Shown here one piece after another: positions 47,831-61,108 of a stretch of 64,000 nucleotides of DNA. The notes below the pieces were generated by a model that ran no database searches, was not told the DNA's origin, and saw only the letters and a list, made by a program, of their open reading frames with translations. Location of the stretch: positions 2,480,001-2,544,000 of the forward strand of contig JBANDB010000011.1 in NCBI GenBank assembly GCA_037576215.1, written 5' to 3'. The number at the start of each line of letters is the position of its first letter. Position 1 is the stretch's first letter. Origin of the DNA: Armillaria gallica. Taxonomy: Eukaryota > Basidiomycota > Agaricomycetes > Agaricales > Physalacriaceae. A program made the position numbers and the translations under genes.

Positions 47831-48330
47831 GAAGGTCTGTTGGTCACGATTCATCAACGATACTACACGATACTGTTACACTATCATTTCAGACCACAGT
47901 CTATTTGTATCATAGCACCCGCAACGTTGGATCTAACGACAATCTGTATATAAGAGCCTGTATATTACTTATGTTTGTTCGAGTGACCGAAGGGTAGTGA
48001 GATCAGATTTCTGGCGTTTCCTGGCCTGTCGTGCCCATAAAAAGGTCTTGGGTAGTCTTGGGTGCGTGTCAAACGTTTTCAAATTATCCTTCATCGAGTT
48101 CTGATTGAAAGGCCAATACCAGGATCTGGATTATGACAATCCTATGAGTCATTGGATGATTGCTTGAAATATAATCCCGCCTTTGGTAATGTCTCAATGG
48201 AATTTATTGGGGTCCTGCCCATGGCACTCCGATACTCCACCGACGTGGGAACCGTATTTGTGTTTTGCCCCGGGAAATTCCTTTGACTGCCTATATAACC
48301 CCGGGATACTTCTTGGAAAGATCTCTCACC
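47831..48330. promoter_or_regulatory. THI4 upstream region
   Basis: The first 150 bp are the 3' flank of the coiled-coil gene and the rest the THI4 promoter. A strong TATA box lies at 48292-48298. I looked for a TPP riboswitch, which some fungi carry in thiamin-gene leaders or introns, and did not find the conserved CUGAGA plus ACC(C)UUUGAACC core. Confidence 0.55.
48292..48298 (+). promoter_or_regulatory. TATA box of THI4
   Basis: TATATAA lies about 35 bp upstream of the ATG, so the leader must be very short or the TATA box unusually close. This suits a highly expressed, inducible gene. Confidence 0.6.
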
Positions 48331-49443
<1,113 letters not shown>

Positions 49444-49578
49444 GCCGAATGAATGGAATGTATAAATGTAAACTACCTGTACCAAGAGAATTCTTTTAAA
49501 CACGTTCGATCATCATCACACGCGATCGTAATCGATGACGCGTTCAACCCTTACCTAACTTGATACAGCACTACCATC

Positions 49579-50325
49579 ATGGGTATGGAATTGCCTTCGC
49601 CCGACAGCCCTAGGGAGCAAGTCCGTGTCCTGATGGGCCGGAAATCCGACATTGAGGCGGAACTGGAGACTCAGCTGTCTATTCTAAAGGCAAACTCGTC
49701 GACGCTGCATTCCCCCCTGGTCGACCCAGACGGGTTCCCTCGAGCCGACATCGACATATACGCGGTACGGGGCGCGCGGATACGGGTCATCGAGCTGAGG
49801 AATGATCTAGAGGCATTGATAAACGAGATTGGGAAGAAGTTGGAGAGCGTATATGACCCAAGCCTGGTCCCTCAGGATTCGGAATCGCCTGCTGACACTC
49901 CCTTTGCAAGAGTTGATGGAGTGGCACCAGGAAGCCCTGCGGCGGATGCGGTGCGCGCGTTCTCTCTGTTCAAGTGTGAAGCCTTGTTAATTGTTGTTTT
50001 CTACTAGGGTTTGAAGCGTGAAGATCTTATCGTGAAATTTGGTTCACTCACGAGTCCAACATCCCTACAAGCTGTGGCAGAAGTCGTAGGAGCCAATGAA
50101 AACGTCGGCTCTGATTCTAGTGCTTCCCTTATATTATCTGATACCCATATAGCGGAGTGTTTCAATCAGAGCTCTTCGAGATGGTCGGCCGGTTTTCTTA
50201 AGCCTAACACCGAGAAAAGGCTGGGGTGGACGAGGGATGCTCGGGTATGTTGTCATGTTCTTTACGTTTCTTCATTCAATAGCTGTTCCCTCAGTTGCCA
50301 CATTGTGCCATACACAGCGTCATGA
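49579..50325 (+). CDS. NAS2: 26S proteasome assembly chaperone Nas2/PSMD9 (p27)
   Basis: Nas2 binds Rpt5 during assembly of the proteasome regulatory particle. The ATG at 49579 gives MGMELPSPDSPREQVRVLMG, then a helical N-terminal region (DIEAELETQLSILKAN; RGARIRVIELRNDLEALINE) and the PDZ part (FARVDGVAPGSPAADA). An intron (about 49951-50008) joins GLKREDLIVKFGSLT and VAEVVGANEN. A second (about 50102-50148) shifts frame to RSVSIRALRDGRPVFLSLTP. A third (about 50245-50294) joins RKGWGGRGMLG to CHIVPYTAS and the stop at 50323. Reading straight through without these two introns gives a non-homologous tail, so splicing is required. The family end GWGGRGLLGCHI is well matched. About 210 residues, the family's usual size. 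Confidence 0.93.
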
Positions 50326-50586
50326 TAATATTCAAGTTGTCCAGTAATGATTGTACCACCAATATATCAAATGAAAGTCGATCAATTCCCAGAGTTGCCC
50401 TATAGCTAGGCTGAGGACTACCAAGAGATTTCGCATACTGGGCGCCAGATTCACAGTAAGCGCCGTTTGGTTTTACTGCTCACATCGGGACTCATGAACA
50501 AGAAGGTTTCATACGATTGGAGATACTAATATATATGAACTCTCATAGTAGTTGCTAGCAACCCTTCGTTGGGTTTAGTTCATGCA

Positions 50587-50994
50587 CTAGCTGCACTTGC
50601 ACTCGCCGGCCTCGCAAACGCATCTACACCTGATCGTCAGCGTGAATTTCCTTAGCCTGTATAAAATATTACTCACGCGTTGCAATTGCTATTGGCTTTA
50701 GAGCACTGGCATTGTCCGACCTCGCAAGGGCAGCTGTTTCGATGGGAAGATACTCGTTGACATGCATCTGTAAGGTGTAAAGTGTATATTACTCACGCAT
50801 TGCAGGCACACTGGGTGCAGCTAAGGTCCAATGAGCATGTAGTCCGCGCAATAATAAACAAAAAGATACTCACGCAGAGCAGCTGCACGATGCGGCTGCA
50901 CAAGCCCGAGTAACTGGAACTTGGGTGTTCTGGAAAACGCTGGCAGTGAGGTCAAGGCAGAAGACATAGATCGAAGAGGACGCACGGTGTACAT
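50587..50994 (-). CDS. Metallothionein, five exons
   Basis: It binds Cu or Zn through cysteine thiolates for storage and detoxification. Exons at 50994-50986, 50929-50874, 50820-50797, 50733-50677 and 50629-50587 join with canonical GT-AG introns of 47-63 nt to give 62 residues with 16 cysteines (26%). The start MYTNTQVPVTRAC is followed by SCSCSAC, TQCACNAC, PCEVGQCQC, NCNAC and RCVCEAGECKCS. There are CxC and CxxC pairs throughout and no aromatic residue after Tyr2, typical of fungal metallothioneins. The three introns between Cys modules are all phase 2 and each falls within the Ala codon of an A|C junction, so the protein looks built from repeated tiny modules. Exon 1 is only 9 nt. The start is inferred; everything from exon 2 on is strongly supported by composition and phase. 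Confidence 0.82.
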
Positions 50995-51072
50995 AAATAT
51001 TGTGGTTAATGGTTGAGTTTCGACGGTGAATGTTAGTGGTACTTTCTGGGACAACTTGCAAGTCGAGGGGCC

Positions 51073-51079
51073 TTATATA
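51073..51079 (-). promoter_or_regulatory. TATA box of the metallothionein gene
   Basis: TATATAA on the minus strand lies 79 bp upstream of the inferred start codon, a normal distance for a fungal gene and independent support for transcription starting here. Confidence 0.6.
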
Positions 51080-51314
51080 TGGTTTTTGGGACAATAGTAA
51101 TCAATACATCCACTAAATCGCGCATGCATGACTGCATCCATAAAATCACGCAGTTACCAATCAAGTGACGCGCGTTGACTCGAGCCACTTGGTATTACTA
51201 ACACAACAGTCCAATAAATCGCGCATGTCACTTGTATTCACAAAAAGCGCCTACGTGGGTAATTTAATCCAGCAAAGTTCAGAGTCAACTCCAAATGTGT
51301 TTAGGGACGAGACG

Positions 51315-53458
51315 CTACATTTTGGCTCTAGACTTCCCAAATACAATTGCAGCATTTGCAGCCTCTCTTTCAGCGGTTGCGGCCTGGATGATCTTAACAT
51401 CGTGTACCGCGGTCAACAATCCGCCCTCCAGTACCCATCTTGTGAAAACCTCTGAGTCCGTCTGTGCTTCGTCCTGATTAGTCGTGTGTGACCATATCGC
51501 GTGTTCCAGAAGGAACAGACTGGATGCTACGTTCCCGAGTAGAATCAAAGCGTGTTTAGGCATGAGAGTCGGGATTGGGGCTTGTAGGCTGAAACTGCGC
51601 AATCTATAGAGCGCCGCAACGTATCCAAGGCATCTAGGATACGAACTCTAAGATCATCTGGGCAAGAAATCATCACCGACTGCGCCCACTATTGGACGCT
51701 AAGCAATTCTGCTTGTCTACGAGTCTGTTGTGGCTTACCGCTGTGAAGGCTGAGAGTACCAGAGGGTCTCTGACCGCTCGTACAACATCCAAGGACAGCA
51801 CTGTCGGAGTCCCTTCCCATATCCTAGTATAACAGACATGAGCAACGCGTGTATGCAAGTTGGCGGCATTGTATGACTGACTTTTCCACTAGGCCATCTC
51901 TGATAAGCCTCCCTATCTGGTTCTCTTCCATATAGCCTGCACCGCCAAGGGCAGTCATGGCTTCTTCCATCGCCCCACATGCCCTTTCCGCATTGAAGGC
52001 CTTTACCGTCGGCGTCAACATCCTCAGCATCCTCTCTTCTTCCGGCGTAGCCACTTGGCATTCGGCTTTACCCAATAGTCGAATAACACCAAAGGTGAAA
52101 TGCGTGAGGGCTCTGTACGTCAAGCTGATAGCTACCAGCTGCGCTACATGCAACGGCGTATCTCGCAAGAGCCTTGTCCCGCTTTGAATTCGACGTACGC
52201 CCGCGTAAGACGTAGCAATAGCGAGACATCGTCGCAGACCACTAAGAGACCCTATGGAAGACCATACACGGGTGATGTTTAGGACAGGAGTTATGTTTTT
52301 GACGCCTTGGTTGAGTTCACCGATAAGATACGCCTCTGAGCCTTCGAGCGAGAGTTCGGCAGTGGGTAAGGCATGCGTGCCAATTTTTTCCTTCAAACGA
52401 TGCAGGTATACCTTATTACTGGTTGCGTCAGGACGATGACCTGAAGGATGGCGGAGCAACGGTACACGCAGGGGAACGAGAAACAGAGAAAGACCCCGTG
52501 ATCCATCTTCGGGTTTACCGGTTCTCGCAAGTGCCACGGCAAAGTCGCTTTCCGTAGCACTAGAGAACCACTTAAAGCCGTTTAGGGAATACTGTGACCC
52601 GAGTATATGCTCCGTCCCAGTAGAAGACGCCGCAGTTTCTGTTTGAGAAACATCCGAGCCCCCCGGTCGCTGAGAATGCCGCCGCTACGTTAGTCGAAAG
52701 ACGGAAGCGGACTGAAATTCGGGCTTACCTCAGTCATCCATTGACCAGATACATATGCTAAGGAAGGGTCCCGGCTAATGAGACGCGGAAACACATGCTT
52801 CTGCATGCCCTTTGTACCCACCAGTTCAATGACTCTGGCTGCACCATCGGTCATACTCAATGGACAAAAGACCTTTCCAAAAAGTTAATCGTGCTCGATG
52901 TCAGAGAGATTGTATACCATGTGTCCATCTCCGCCCATCACCGTGGCTTTTGCAAAGCCATAAATCCGACTGTATTCACCATACGTGCGTTCGTAGAAGA
53001 TGCCAGGAAGTCCCTCGCGCTGGGCGATAGCTGTCAGTCCGCGGAATCCCTCGCTAGTTCGAAGCTCGTTAATACAGCGACCCCATTGATCATATTGGAC
53101 GAGCTGGGGGTTGAATACACGAGGACCCCATGCTCTTATGTCTATAAAATCCTGTAACGTCCATAAACGATGTTAAGAAGTCAACGCACTGGTAACCACT
53201 TCTTCACCAAAGCGAACAAGATCAGGCTGAATATCATTCTGGACACTGGACATCCATGAGCAACGATAAGACCAGGACTTACGGCTCAAAATCTGTACTC
53301 ACTCTGCCGGAAGAATCCTCTTCAAAAGAGAGGGCAATACTGGGTCCGTAAGGAAAGCATTTCCTTCAACGTAAGGAGGCTGGAAAGATGAAGTGAACTA
53401 AGGTCGAGGAAACTGTACAAATTCTACAGACCTGCTGGAATCCTTCTTCGATACGCAT
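51315..53458 (-). CDS. Acyl-CoA dehydrogenase, AidB-like
   Basis: This FAD enzyme family oxidises acyl-CoA thioesters at the alpha-beta bond. The ATG at 53458 gives MRIEEGFQQ and, after an intron (about 53376-53431), PPYVEGNAFLTDPVLPSLLK. Interior exons hold the SDVS(Q)TETAA-like block near 52660-52630, KWFSSATESDFAVALARTG, SLEGSEAYLIGELNQGVKNI, TRVWSSIGSLSGLRRCLAIA, ALGGAGYMEENQIGRLIRDG and IWEGTPTVLSLDVVRAVRDP. YMEE plus IWEGTP is characteristic of the AidB-like subgroup, in which the protein is larger (about 550 residues) with a C-terminal helical domain. The last exon carries FSLQAPIPTLMPKHALILLG and ends SRAKM. No clear mitochondrial presequence is seen and no peroxisomal SKL. Exact substrate unknown. 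Confidence 0.86.
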
Positions 53459-53933
53459 GATGCGAGTCCGGTAACAAGATCAGATATCGAATATATGGGC
53501 AGTTGATTTATAGGTATAGTGTTTCCGTGGGAGTTGACATAGAAGTCAACGGCCAACATAAAATCAACAGCCAACATAGGCCCTTTAACATATGACAGCG
53601 CCTGGCGAGGTCTTCCCATGGTCATGGGCTCGTCAAGGGCGCCGGCAAGGACAAACGACGAGACCATGACGTCACTATATACAACTTTTTCTTGCAGGGC
53701 TTTAGCCTAGTGCAGCTTCAAGCAAGGCTAACTCCTCCTGGAAATTACACACTTATCAGCGATGAATGGGTGTGTGACCATCTGGCGTTGACGTGAGGCG
53801 GGAGCCCAGCTTAGTAGGTAATCGACGGAGCTGAGAAGAAAGAAATGATGCCAAGCCGAAGTTTCTATTTTTGTCTAGACTATTTCTTATATGATACGAA
53901 CACATCTCGATAATTTATCTACATCTTGCGCGT
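53459..53933. other. Intergenic, no gene recognised
   Basis: It is the 5' flank of the acyl-CoA dehydrogenase and the 3' flank of TmpA-like copy 2. It contains a short tandem imperfect repeat of AAAATCAACAGCCAACATA type near 53535-53580. Homology with the left arm starts only at the copy 2 stop codon (53934). Confidence 0.5.
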
Positions 53934-55677
53934 CTATGAGTCGAAGATAGCCCCAAATGCGAGTATACCCCGACTCCGGAGGCCATAAATAACCTTCTCT
54001 GTCAGTTTCTGGTTTGAGATAACGCAGACACACTCCGGCTTATAATCATCCACCATACGATTCGTGAGCTTGACAATATCAGGCTTCCCATGCTTCCTCG
54101 TGTCTTAAACAATCTTGTCAAATCCGTTCTGGGATCAAGAAAATATCGCACATACCGTACACGACCGCACCAGGACTCGCTGCTAATATATCATCCACCA
54201 ACGGGTCTCCAAATGTTGCACGCGTATTGGGTGCCATCCAAAAAAGCCTATGCTCAATCTTACCACTCAGTATGTGAGGTGTGAACGGCGCGATACCGCT
54301 ACCAGTAGCAACGAAAAGGACTCGTCGGAACAGAGGCACAATCCGAAGAGCACCACACGTCGGGATACCCCTCACCCAGATCTCTTTCGGTGGATTCGTG
54401 ATCATCTCTGTGGTCCAGTCACCGGCCTGAGATATAATGATCGAGTATCCTGTCACCCCTGGAGCAGCGATGGTTGCAAAACTGTGCCACTCATTGAGCG
54501 GATCCGTAGAGAACCGCTGGAAAGAGCCGGGAACAGGATGTGGACCTAAGTGAAACGAAGTCAGAGATTTCCAAGGGATGGGATAAGAGCGACGGGCCAT
54601 AGTCGACAAAGAGACGGACGGCGTGGTTGGAGAGGACAACGCTTCGGACAGGAACCTTTTGCAGTTTCGTCCAGGGAAGAATCAGGGACCAGCTCAAGAC
54701 CATCATGAGCCAGAATGGAGCAGAGTGCACCAAGGCGTGTCCGAGGGATTTGTCGCCCTTATAATCGTTCGTGAGGACGACGACCTGGAACCAATTCGTC
54801 AAAACGAACGTAGATGGCTGAGCGGAGGGAAAACGCACCTGCGACCAAACTAATGCAGTTGCAGTCCACCCCATGAATCGATGCATCCGCTCAAACGCGT
54901 CATGGCGTTTGATCCGGAACGTAGGGTAAGCAAACACGACGATCCCAACCAAGAAAGCAAGGACAATATATGTCAGCGAAACGGTGGCCACTGAAGTCTG
55001 TAATTGTAAATAAACAGGACGTTCATAATCAGGTGGAAAACTAATTCAACGGCACACGTACCCCTTTGCCTTGAACAAGTTCTCTAGTCGCTTGGACCGC
55101 CAGAAGGATAAGCCAAACTGTACTAGAAACAGCAGCACCAGAATGGACACCTCCATTATGATACACTCTCGCAGCCGTCTTACGAATGAAGAACGGCCAT
55201 CTGAGAAAAACAGTCAGCCAATTCCAATGACTATTTGGAGAAGACGACTCACGACTGAGGAACAGAACAAGCAACTGCAAAAAGCACGTTTATAACGTGT
55301 TCCTGCCTCATGAGAATAGCAATGAAGATATTCGCAACCGCAACCAGTGCGATCTTCTGAGAATGATATCCGCGTATTGCGTACGATATGAAGATACCTA
55401 TGTTCGTTAGGAACACGACCGAGAATAGTCGGCGGTAGATAGAGAAGGCCTGCAGCCGTAGATTGCGCACCAGGCGCGGCTGTTTCTTTTCAGGCATTTC
55501 ATCCTCTTCGTAGCCATCCCATGGATTGACCTGTTTCTCAGCGTCGAGGACGTTGACCGTTCCTGTGAACTTTTCAGAAGAATGGTGAACGACGGTCTCG
55601 GTGGGTGTGCTTGGGAGAGAGGTGGTACTGGTGGAAGCGGAGTGGCTAAGCTCGACTGTATGTGTGTTGGGATCCAT
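53934..55677 (-). CDS. TmpA-like integral membrane flavo-oxidoreductase, copy 2
   Basis: Near-identical inverted partner of copy 1. The ATG at 55677 and the exon order match. From PWDGYEEDEMPEKKQPRLVR onward only scattered changes are visible (such as HVINVLFAV for HVINTLFAV, SVVLSNH for SVFLSNH, KIEHRLFW for KIGHKLFW), while the first 55 residues differ at over ten positions. Membrane segments with His in RQEHVIN and VHSGAA, the flavin-site-like NEWHSFATI, ATGSGIAPFTPHI and the last exon ending FGAIFDS are all intact, so it should be functional. It points inward, toward the 24-kb core, like copy 1. Beyond the stop codon the sequence is unrelated to the copy 1 flank. Confidence 0.87.
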
Positions 55678-57155
55678 CGTGAACGGACTGAGGAAACATT
55701 GGAGAGAAATGGTATGCTTTTAAAGAGACAATATTCCGAGTCGGTGACGACTGCTGAGTATTAAGTGGTGTACAAAAGAGGCGAACTTCGGGAGATCATC
55801 AGTAAAGTCTATCCCTGATTCCCCGTGTACTGCGAACAGTCGCACTGCTGATTTCATCATCCGGACTAAAAATAAGGAAATGCTTGTCAACAAACGATGT
55901 AGGCAGCAACGTAACGTCTGGAAATTCCCTTGGCACAACGTCTTGATATAGCTTTTCGTTGTCTGGAGTAAGGGCAATCACCAAGATGATAGCATGAAGT
56001 GCACAATCAGTGATTTACTGAACATGTCGGCGTGTGACCGCGTTGGCTCGTAACAGAACTAGTATGGATTCCAATGCAGCATGCTAGAGTTCCCTGAAGC
56101 CAAATTTTATGTCTATGAGGATGCATCGATGAAGCTTGATCGAAGCTGAAGGTTTTTTCGCTCCAGAAAATGCAAGATAGAACGAAGTTCAGCCTGCAAA
56201 ATGCAGTGTCTCGTCGGCGATTTAATTATTCTGACTATTGCATCAGGGCTGGGATCAGTAGATCACCGCAAAGGATGATATACACACCTACATCGGCGCC
56301 CACTACTGCAGGAGACAACGAGAGCCATACATGCAAACATGTCAGAGCCAAAACCGTACTGGTACGCATCAGTGTATCATATGCACACGCCATTGGCCAA
56401 CCGGGTTTTCCCGGATCTCCGAAGCGCCATCAAAAAATAAAAGCGCGGCAGCGTACAGTGACAGGACTGATACACTTCATGGAATCCGAGTCGGAGGCTC
56501 CCGCCTATGGGCGAGGCGCATTGCGCAGAAAGGCTCGACGTTGTATGCTGAAATACCTTCACTGCCCCTCATTCTAGGATCCATATCCAGGCGTGGTGGA
56601 ACTGAATCACTGAATATTCCTATGGTTCATTGATAGTGGACTGGTACAACTTCACCTTGTGAAACCTGATACGCACGCAGAACGCCGCACGGCGTCGTGC
56701 CAAGTTCCGGCATCCTGCTCCCTCTCGCCATTCCTTCTGATGACAATACACAAATCCCTGGTCGCATCAAGAAGTCTGAAAGAGCGCATGGACGATTTCC
56801 AGTTATAACGCGTTCTTACAAGACACCGAAATTGAAATGGACGCATGAAGTACCAGGTGAAATGAGACAAGCCAGCACAACATCAGCATCACGGTAACAG
56901 TACTTGAAACAGTCCCAACTGGTTGATGCATGCGCTGGCCACAGTATCGATGTGCTGCAAAAAGCAACGAGTCGGCTTCGATAATTCACACCGGAAATGT
57001 CGGACAGGTCGCACGTGGAGGTGTATGAAAGAGATTCATAATAAGGAGTTATTGTCTATTGATTACAGCGTTCCCGGGAAATAATGGGGATCGTAGTAAT
57101 GGAAATCTATACAAATATTCATGCTCATGCATGTCCCGGACATGCCATGCGTCTA
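55678..57155. promoter_or_regulatory. Spacer and upstream region of TmpA-like copy 2
   Basis: No gene is recognised. About 130 bp next to the start codon are nearly identical to the upstream sequence of copy 1, and further blocks (56170-56470) are homologous to 27170-27390 in inverted orientation but clearly diverged. The 3' flank of copy 3 occupies the far end. Confidence 0.55.
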
Positions 57156-58877
57156 TTACGAGTCAAATATGGCCCCGAAGGCGAGGATACCCCGACTCCG
57201 AAGACCATAAATGACCTTCTCTGTTAACTTCTGATTCGATATCACACAGACACATTCCGGCTGGAACTCGTCTACGAAGCGATTCGTGATCTTGATGATA
57301 TCAGGTTTACCGTGCTTGCGAGTGTCTGAAAGAAGAATCGAATTAGAGCAAGCCAATAACGAAAATACGTGCCGACGAACCATAAACAACAGCCCCGGGA
57401 CTGTTCTCTAAAACTGTGTTGACCAGCGGATCGCCAAAAGTTGCCCGAGTGTTCGGAGCCATCCAAAATAGTTTGTGGTCGACTTTTCCACTCATAATAT
57501 GTGGCATAAAAGGCGCGATACCGCTTCCAGTCGCCACGAATAGAACCCTCCGGAAAAGAGGAATGATGCGAAGAGCACCACAGGTGGGCATACCACGAAC
57601 ATAGATCTCTTTCGGTGGATTGGTGATCATCTCAGTAGTCCAATCCCCCGCTTGAGAGATGATAATTGAGAAACCTGACTTTCCGGGCACAGCGATAGTA
57701 GCGAAACTGTGCCATTCGTTCAAGGGATCGGTAGAAAATCGTTGGAAAGATCCGGGAACAGGGTGTGGACCTGCGAGATGGTTTAGCAGCCGTACAAAAG
57801 AACGATGGGAAATAAACTCACCGTAGTCAACGAAGAGCTGGACAGCGTGGTTCGAAAGCACAACACTCTCAACTGGGACCTTCCGGAGATGTGTCCAGGG
57901 AAGGATCAGAGACGAGCTCAGGATGATCATCAACCAAAATGCGGCCGAGTGCACAAGGGCATAACCCAACGCCTTGTCGCCTTTGTAATCGTTGGTCAAC
58001 AAGACAACCTGTAGATATGCGTTGAGTGAGAGAAATTAATCTTCTTGATTGAATACTGACCTGTGCCCAGACGAGTGCAGTTGCCGTCCATCCCAAGAAA
58101 CGATGTACACGTTCAAATGCGTCATGGCGCTTGATTCGGAGTGCCGGGTATGCAAAGAGAACAATGCCGACCAAGAAGAATAGGATAATGTACGTGAGCG
58201 CTACGGTTGCCGTGGACGCCTGAAGAAAACCAATGTTAGTATGTATACAGCGAGACACTTGAGAATCAGTCTAGCTTACGCCTAGGTTGTTGACACGCTC
58301 TCGAGTAGCTTGTACGGCGAGGAGAATGAGCCAAACTACCGCCGATGATCCGGCACCAGAATGTATACCCCCAAGGTGATACACTCTTGCAGCGGTTTTA
58401 CGAATGAAGAAGGGCCAGCTGAGGATAAAAACATGTCAGCAAAAAGGCCAAAAAAAAAAAACTGACGCTACGAGAAAGAACTCACGACTTCGGGACCGAA
58501 CAAAAGATCAAGAAAAGGGTATTGATCACAAGTTCCTGTCTCATGAGAATAGCAATGAAGATATTCGCGACTGTAACCAACGCAATCTTCTGGGAATGGT
58601 ACCCCCTGATCGCGTACGAGATGAAGATGCCTATGTTCGTAATGAACACCACCGAGAAAAGACGACGGTAGATCGAGAAAGCCTGGAGCCGCATGTTCCG
58701 TACAGGTCGTGGTTGGACCTTGTCGGGCATCGCGTCGTCCTCATAGCCATCCCATGGATTTCCCAACTTCTCGTCGGCGAGACTGTCTGCCTTCGAGGAC
58801 GTCTGGGATACCACCGTCTCCGCAGGACTGGAAGGAAGAGCAGAGCTGCTGAAGGGAACGGGGGCGACGCTGCTCAT
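57156..58877 (-). CDS. TmpA-like integral membrane flavo-oxidoreductase, copy 3
   Basis: A diverged paralogue of copies 1 and 2. The ATG at 58877 gives MSSVAPVPFSSSALPSSPAE, then NPWDGYEDDAMPDKVQPRPV. The membrane part keeps the family pattern (IGIFISYAIRGYHSQKIALV; RQELVIN with Leu for His; LTYIILFFLVGIVLFAYPAL; ERVHRFLGWTATALVWAQ). The soluble part has NEWHSFATIAVPGKSG, VATGSGIAPFMPHIMSG, LFWMAPNTRATFGDPLV and PGAVVY. An intron near 57331-57385 joins the final exon KHGKPDIIKITNRFVDEFQP, ending FGAIFDS and a TAA at 57156. Introns match copy 1 in position. The loss of His in RQELVIN, if that residue is a heme ligand, could change cofactor binding. It is the outer right member of the mirror arrangement. 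Confidence 0.86.
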
Positions 58878-60324
58878 GGCTGGACAAGCTAGAGATTACA
58901 TTCGAGAAATATCCTGCTTTTAAACTGCAAAATGTTCCCGAAGTGATTGAGGACCTTATACACCAACGACAAGGTGTGAACTGAACAGATCTCCAAGCCT
59001 ATTCCTGAAGAGGCGTACATGTGGATTGAGAGCTTCTCCATGCAATCGTTTTCTGATCTGAAGAAGATCCGTCCAATTGACTTTCGGCAGCTCTGAGGTC
59101 TAGATTTCAGCCGCTACTTGTATGGCTTTCAAAAAATCCCTCTGAGCACGTGAAGAGCCCACCTTGCTGAGTGATAGAATACCAAAAATGCGAGGAAATT
59201 GCATATACCGGTTGTTTTATGTCTGTTTGGGGCACGAAAGACTATCATTATTCCATTCAGACAAGCCGATTCCTCTATCACAACGTTCGTCCATGAAGCA
59301 CGTAGTTAGGCACTTGGTCGGTGGTATCAGTCGGATATCAAGTCCTCGGGGTGGGAACAGATTATATCTGTATGAGCGATAATGAAGATATGGCATTGCC
59401 CAACTACAGGGCTCACCTATACAAGTCCGGTACCCATTTGTTCACACCCGGTATCTCACCTTGAACAGGATCAAGACGCTCACGCCAGCTGAAAGGCGCG
59501 AGCAGGAGATTTGTCGATTAACCATATTTGATTCGTGGAGTGGGAACAACCAATTCTGAGGCAATACCATCCAACTGTGACGTGAACGGCTCGCGAATTG
59601 ATGATCCAATTGTTATTCGCGGGAGCGACGGCAAGAATTCCAAATTGCTGGACGTCCGTGCTATCAAAATGAACTAGTGTGAGTGATAAGCGGTAAGCAT
59701 TTTGCTAGTAAACGATGTTTTACATTTACATCTCGACTGCATTGAACAATTTGATCCGCCTCATGAATGCAAAACACACGGACCTGAGGAGACCTGGGCC
59801 AACATGTTTGAGAAGCCGGACCAAGACCAAGACCGGAATAGAGCGGGTCAGGGCACAAGGTGCTGGAAACATGGATTTTGACGCTGAATCTTAGTGAATC
59901 TTCAATTTCGAACATCAGAGTCAGACTGATCGCCCTTTTTGTTCTCCAGAGTTCCATATGGGGGTCTGTAACTTTTCGAGTGTGGAGCGGCAAGTACGCA
60001 CATCCGCGTCGGAAAGTATTGAATTGCCATCAAGAGCGTGTCAAAACCATAACCACCGATTCTATGGCCAGGAGCATCAAAGAACGCTATGCGGGGGTAC
60101 CCCAAATAGACGGGCGCCGGATTTAACGAACCTGGGTTGAAGCAAAATACGATATCCGGAGAAAGGGAATGCAAGCACAGAAATCGTGAACGAAGCAAGT
60201 AGCCAGTTGCTCAATAAACATGCTATTATTATCTGAACGTTCAACGCGGTTCGTCATCTGTAAATGCATATCACACACTTTCGGAGGAACTCCCAATCAC
60301 CATGTCTAACACAGATAGATACGC
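58878..60324. other. 1.4-kb stretch, no gene recognised
   Basis: It contains the promoter of copy 3 and an anonymous stretch with antisense-overlapping frames (59664-59993 minus, 59860-60126 plus) that have no motif. I found no splice-linked coding frame. Confidence 0.45.
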
Positions 60325-60845
60325 CTACGCGCCGAGTGCATGGTATTTCATAGCCTCAAGGGCCGCGATGCTTTCCGTTCCTCGATCTATACCATCCTGG
60401 ATGCTCTGAACTACGAACACAACCACAGGCGTGACGCACCACCATGCTATCGGTGAACCCAAGAAAAGACACAGCGTCGGCGCAACCAACGATAGAGCGT
60501 ACGTCAGCTGGTATGAAACTTGGGCAACGTGGTGAATGTGCAGTAACAGGTTCACGTGGATCAGCAAGACCAGGAGGGTGAGCGCAGGAGCGGTCGTGAG
60601 GAGGAAAAAAATGTGGGCGATGGCTGACAGAACGACAACGATTTGAATAGCATGGGCGGTCTGAACATCGGATTGGGCGTTCTCAGTGCGCAGTTTGCTG
60701 ATCAATTCCTCTTGCTCTGGTATCGGGTTAGATCGTTTTTACATGAAAAGGATACAATGCAACCTTGTTGGTCAAGAATATAATCGTCGCTGTCCTCGTC
60801 GTCGTCACGGAAACGCCTGGTTATACGTCGCCGGAGTGAATTCAT
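60325..60845 (-). CDS. Small integral membrane protein, unknown function
   Basis: The ATG at 60845 gives MNSLRRRITRRFRDDDEDSD, then DYILDQQ; an intron at about 60708-60764 joins EQEELISKLRTENAQSD. The rest is one exon with three or four hydrophobic segments (AIQIVVVLSAIAHIFFLLT; ALTLLVLLIHVNLLLHIHHV; YALSLVAPTLCLFLG; WWCVTPVVVFVVQSIQDG) and a short tail GTESIAALEAMKYHALGA. About 150 residues. A cytosolic basic/acidic N terminus followed by a compact membrane domain suits an ER or peroxisomal membrane protein, but no family is recognised. The exon junction keeps frame and the start is the ATG nearest the basic motif. It is divergent with the thioesterase gene. Confidence 0.68.
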
Positions 60846-61108
60846 CGTGGGCGAAGCCAAGGTGAAGGCGGCCGAAGTTGTCCGACATGCCATGAACCGA
60901 CTTCCGTTCGGCACCGAACCTCCGGCATACTGCGACCATGGCTGCTTGTCTACGATTTACTCGTCGGGTAACGTCTGCCGTTCGGTCCTTTACTGAACAT
61001 ACTGACCGGAATCTGTAGGTATGGAAGTCTTTTATTGTAAATAAGGGTTGGCATTTCTTCCCTCTTTTCTCATTGATTCTAAAGCATTCCAACAGGACAC
61101 GACGCACA

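Larger units (their letters stand above)
53934..58877 (-). repeat. Right arm of a large inverted duplication (inner copy 2 + outer copy 3)
   Basis: It mirrors 25550-29691: inner TmpA-like gene, spacer, outer TmpA-like gene, all on the minus strand and pointing inward. The outer gene here is intact, whereas its left counterpart is broken. The inner pair shares near-identity; the outer pair and the spacers are diverged but alignable by eye. Confidence 0.75.

Noticed and set aside
47990..48330. Possible TPP riboswitch upstream of THI4 (GATCTGGATTATGAC near 48122)
   Set aside because: The string resembles part of the riboswitch's P4/P5 region, but the conserved CUGAGA and ACCUUUGAACC-like elements are missing at the right spacing.
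53398..53667. Minus-strand frame with a doubled MLAVDF motif
   Set aside because: The doubling comes from a short tandem DNA repeat, and the frame overlaps the 5' end of the acyl-CoA dehydrogenase in another frame with no homology or splice partner.
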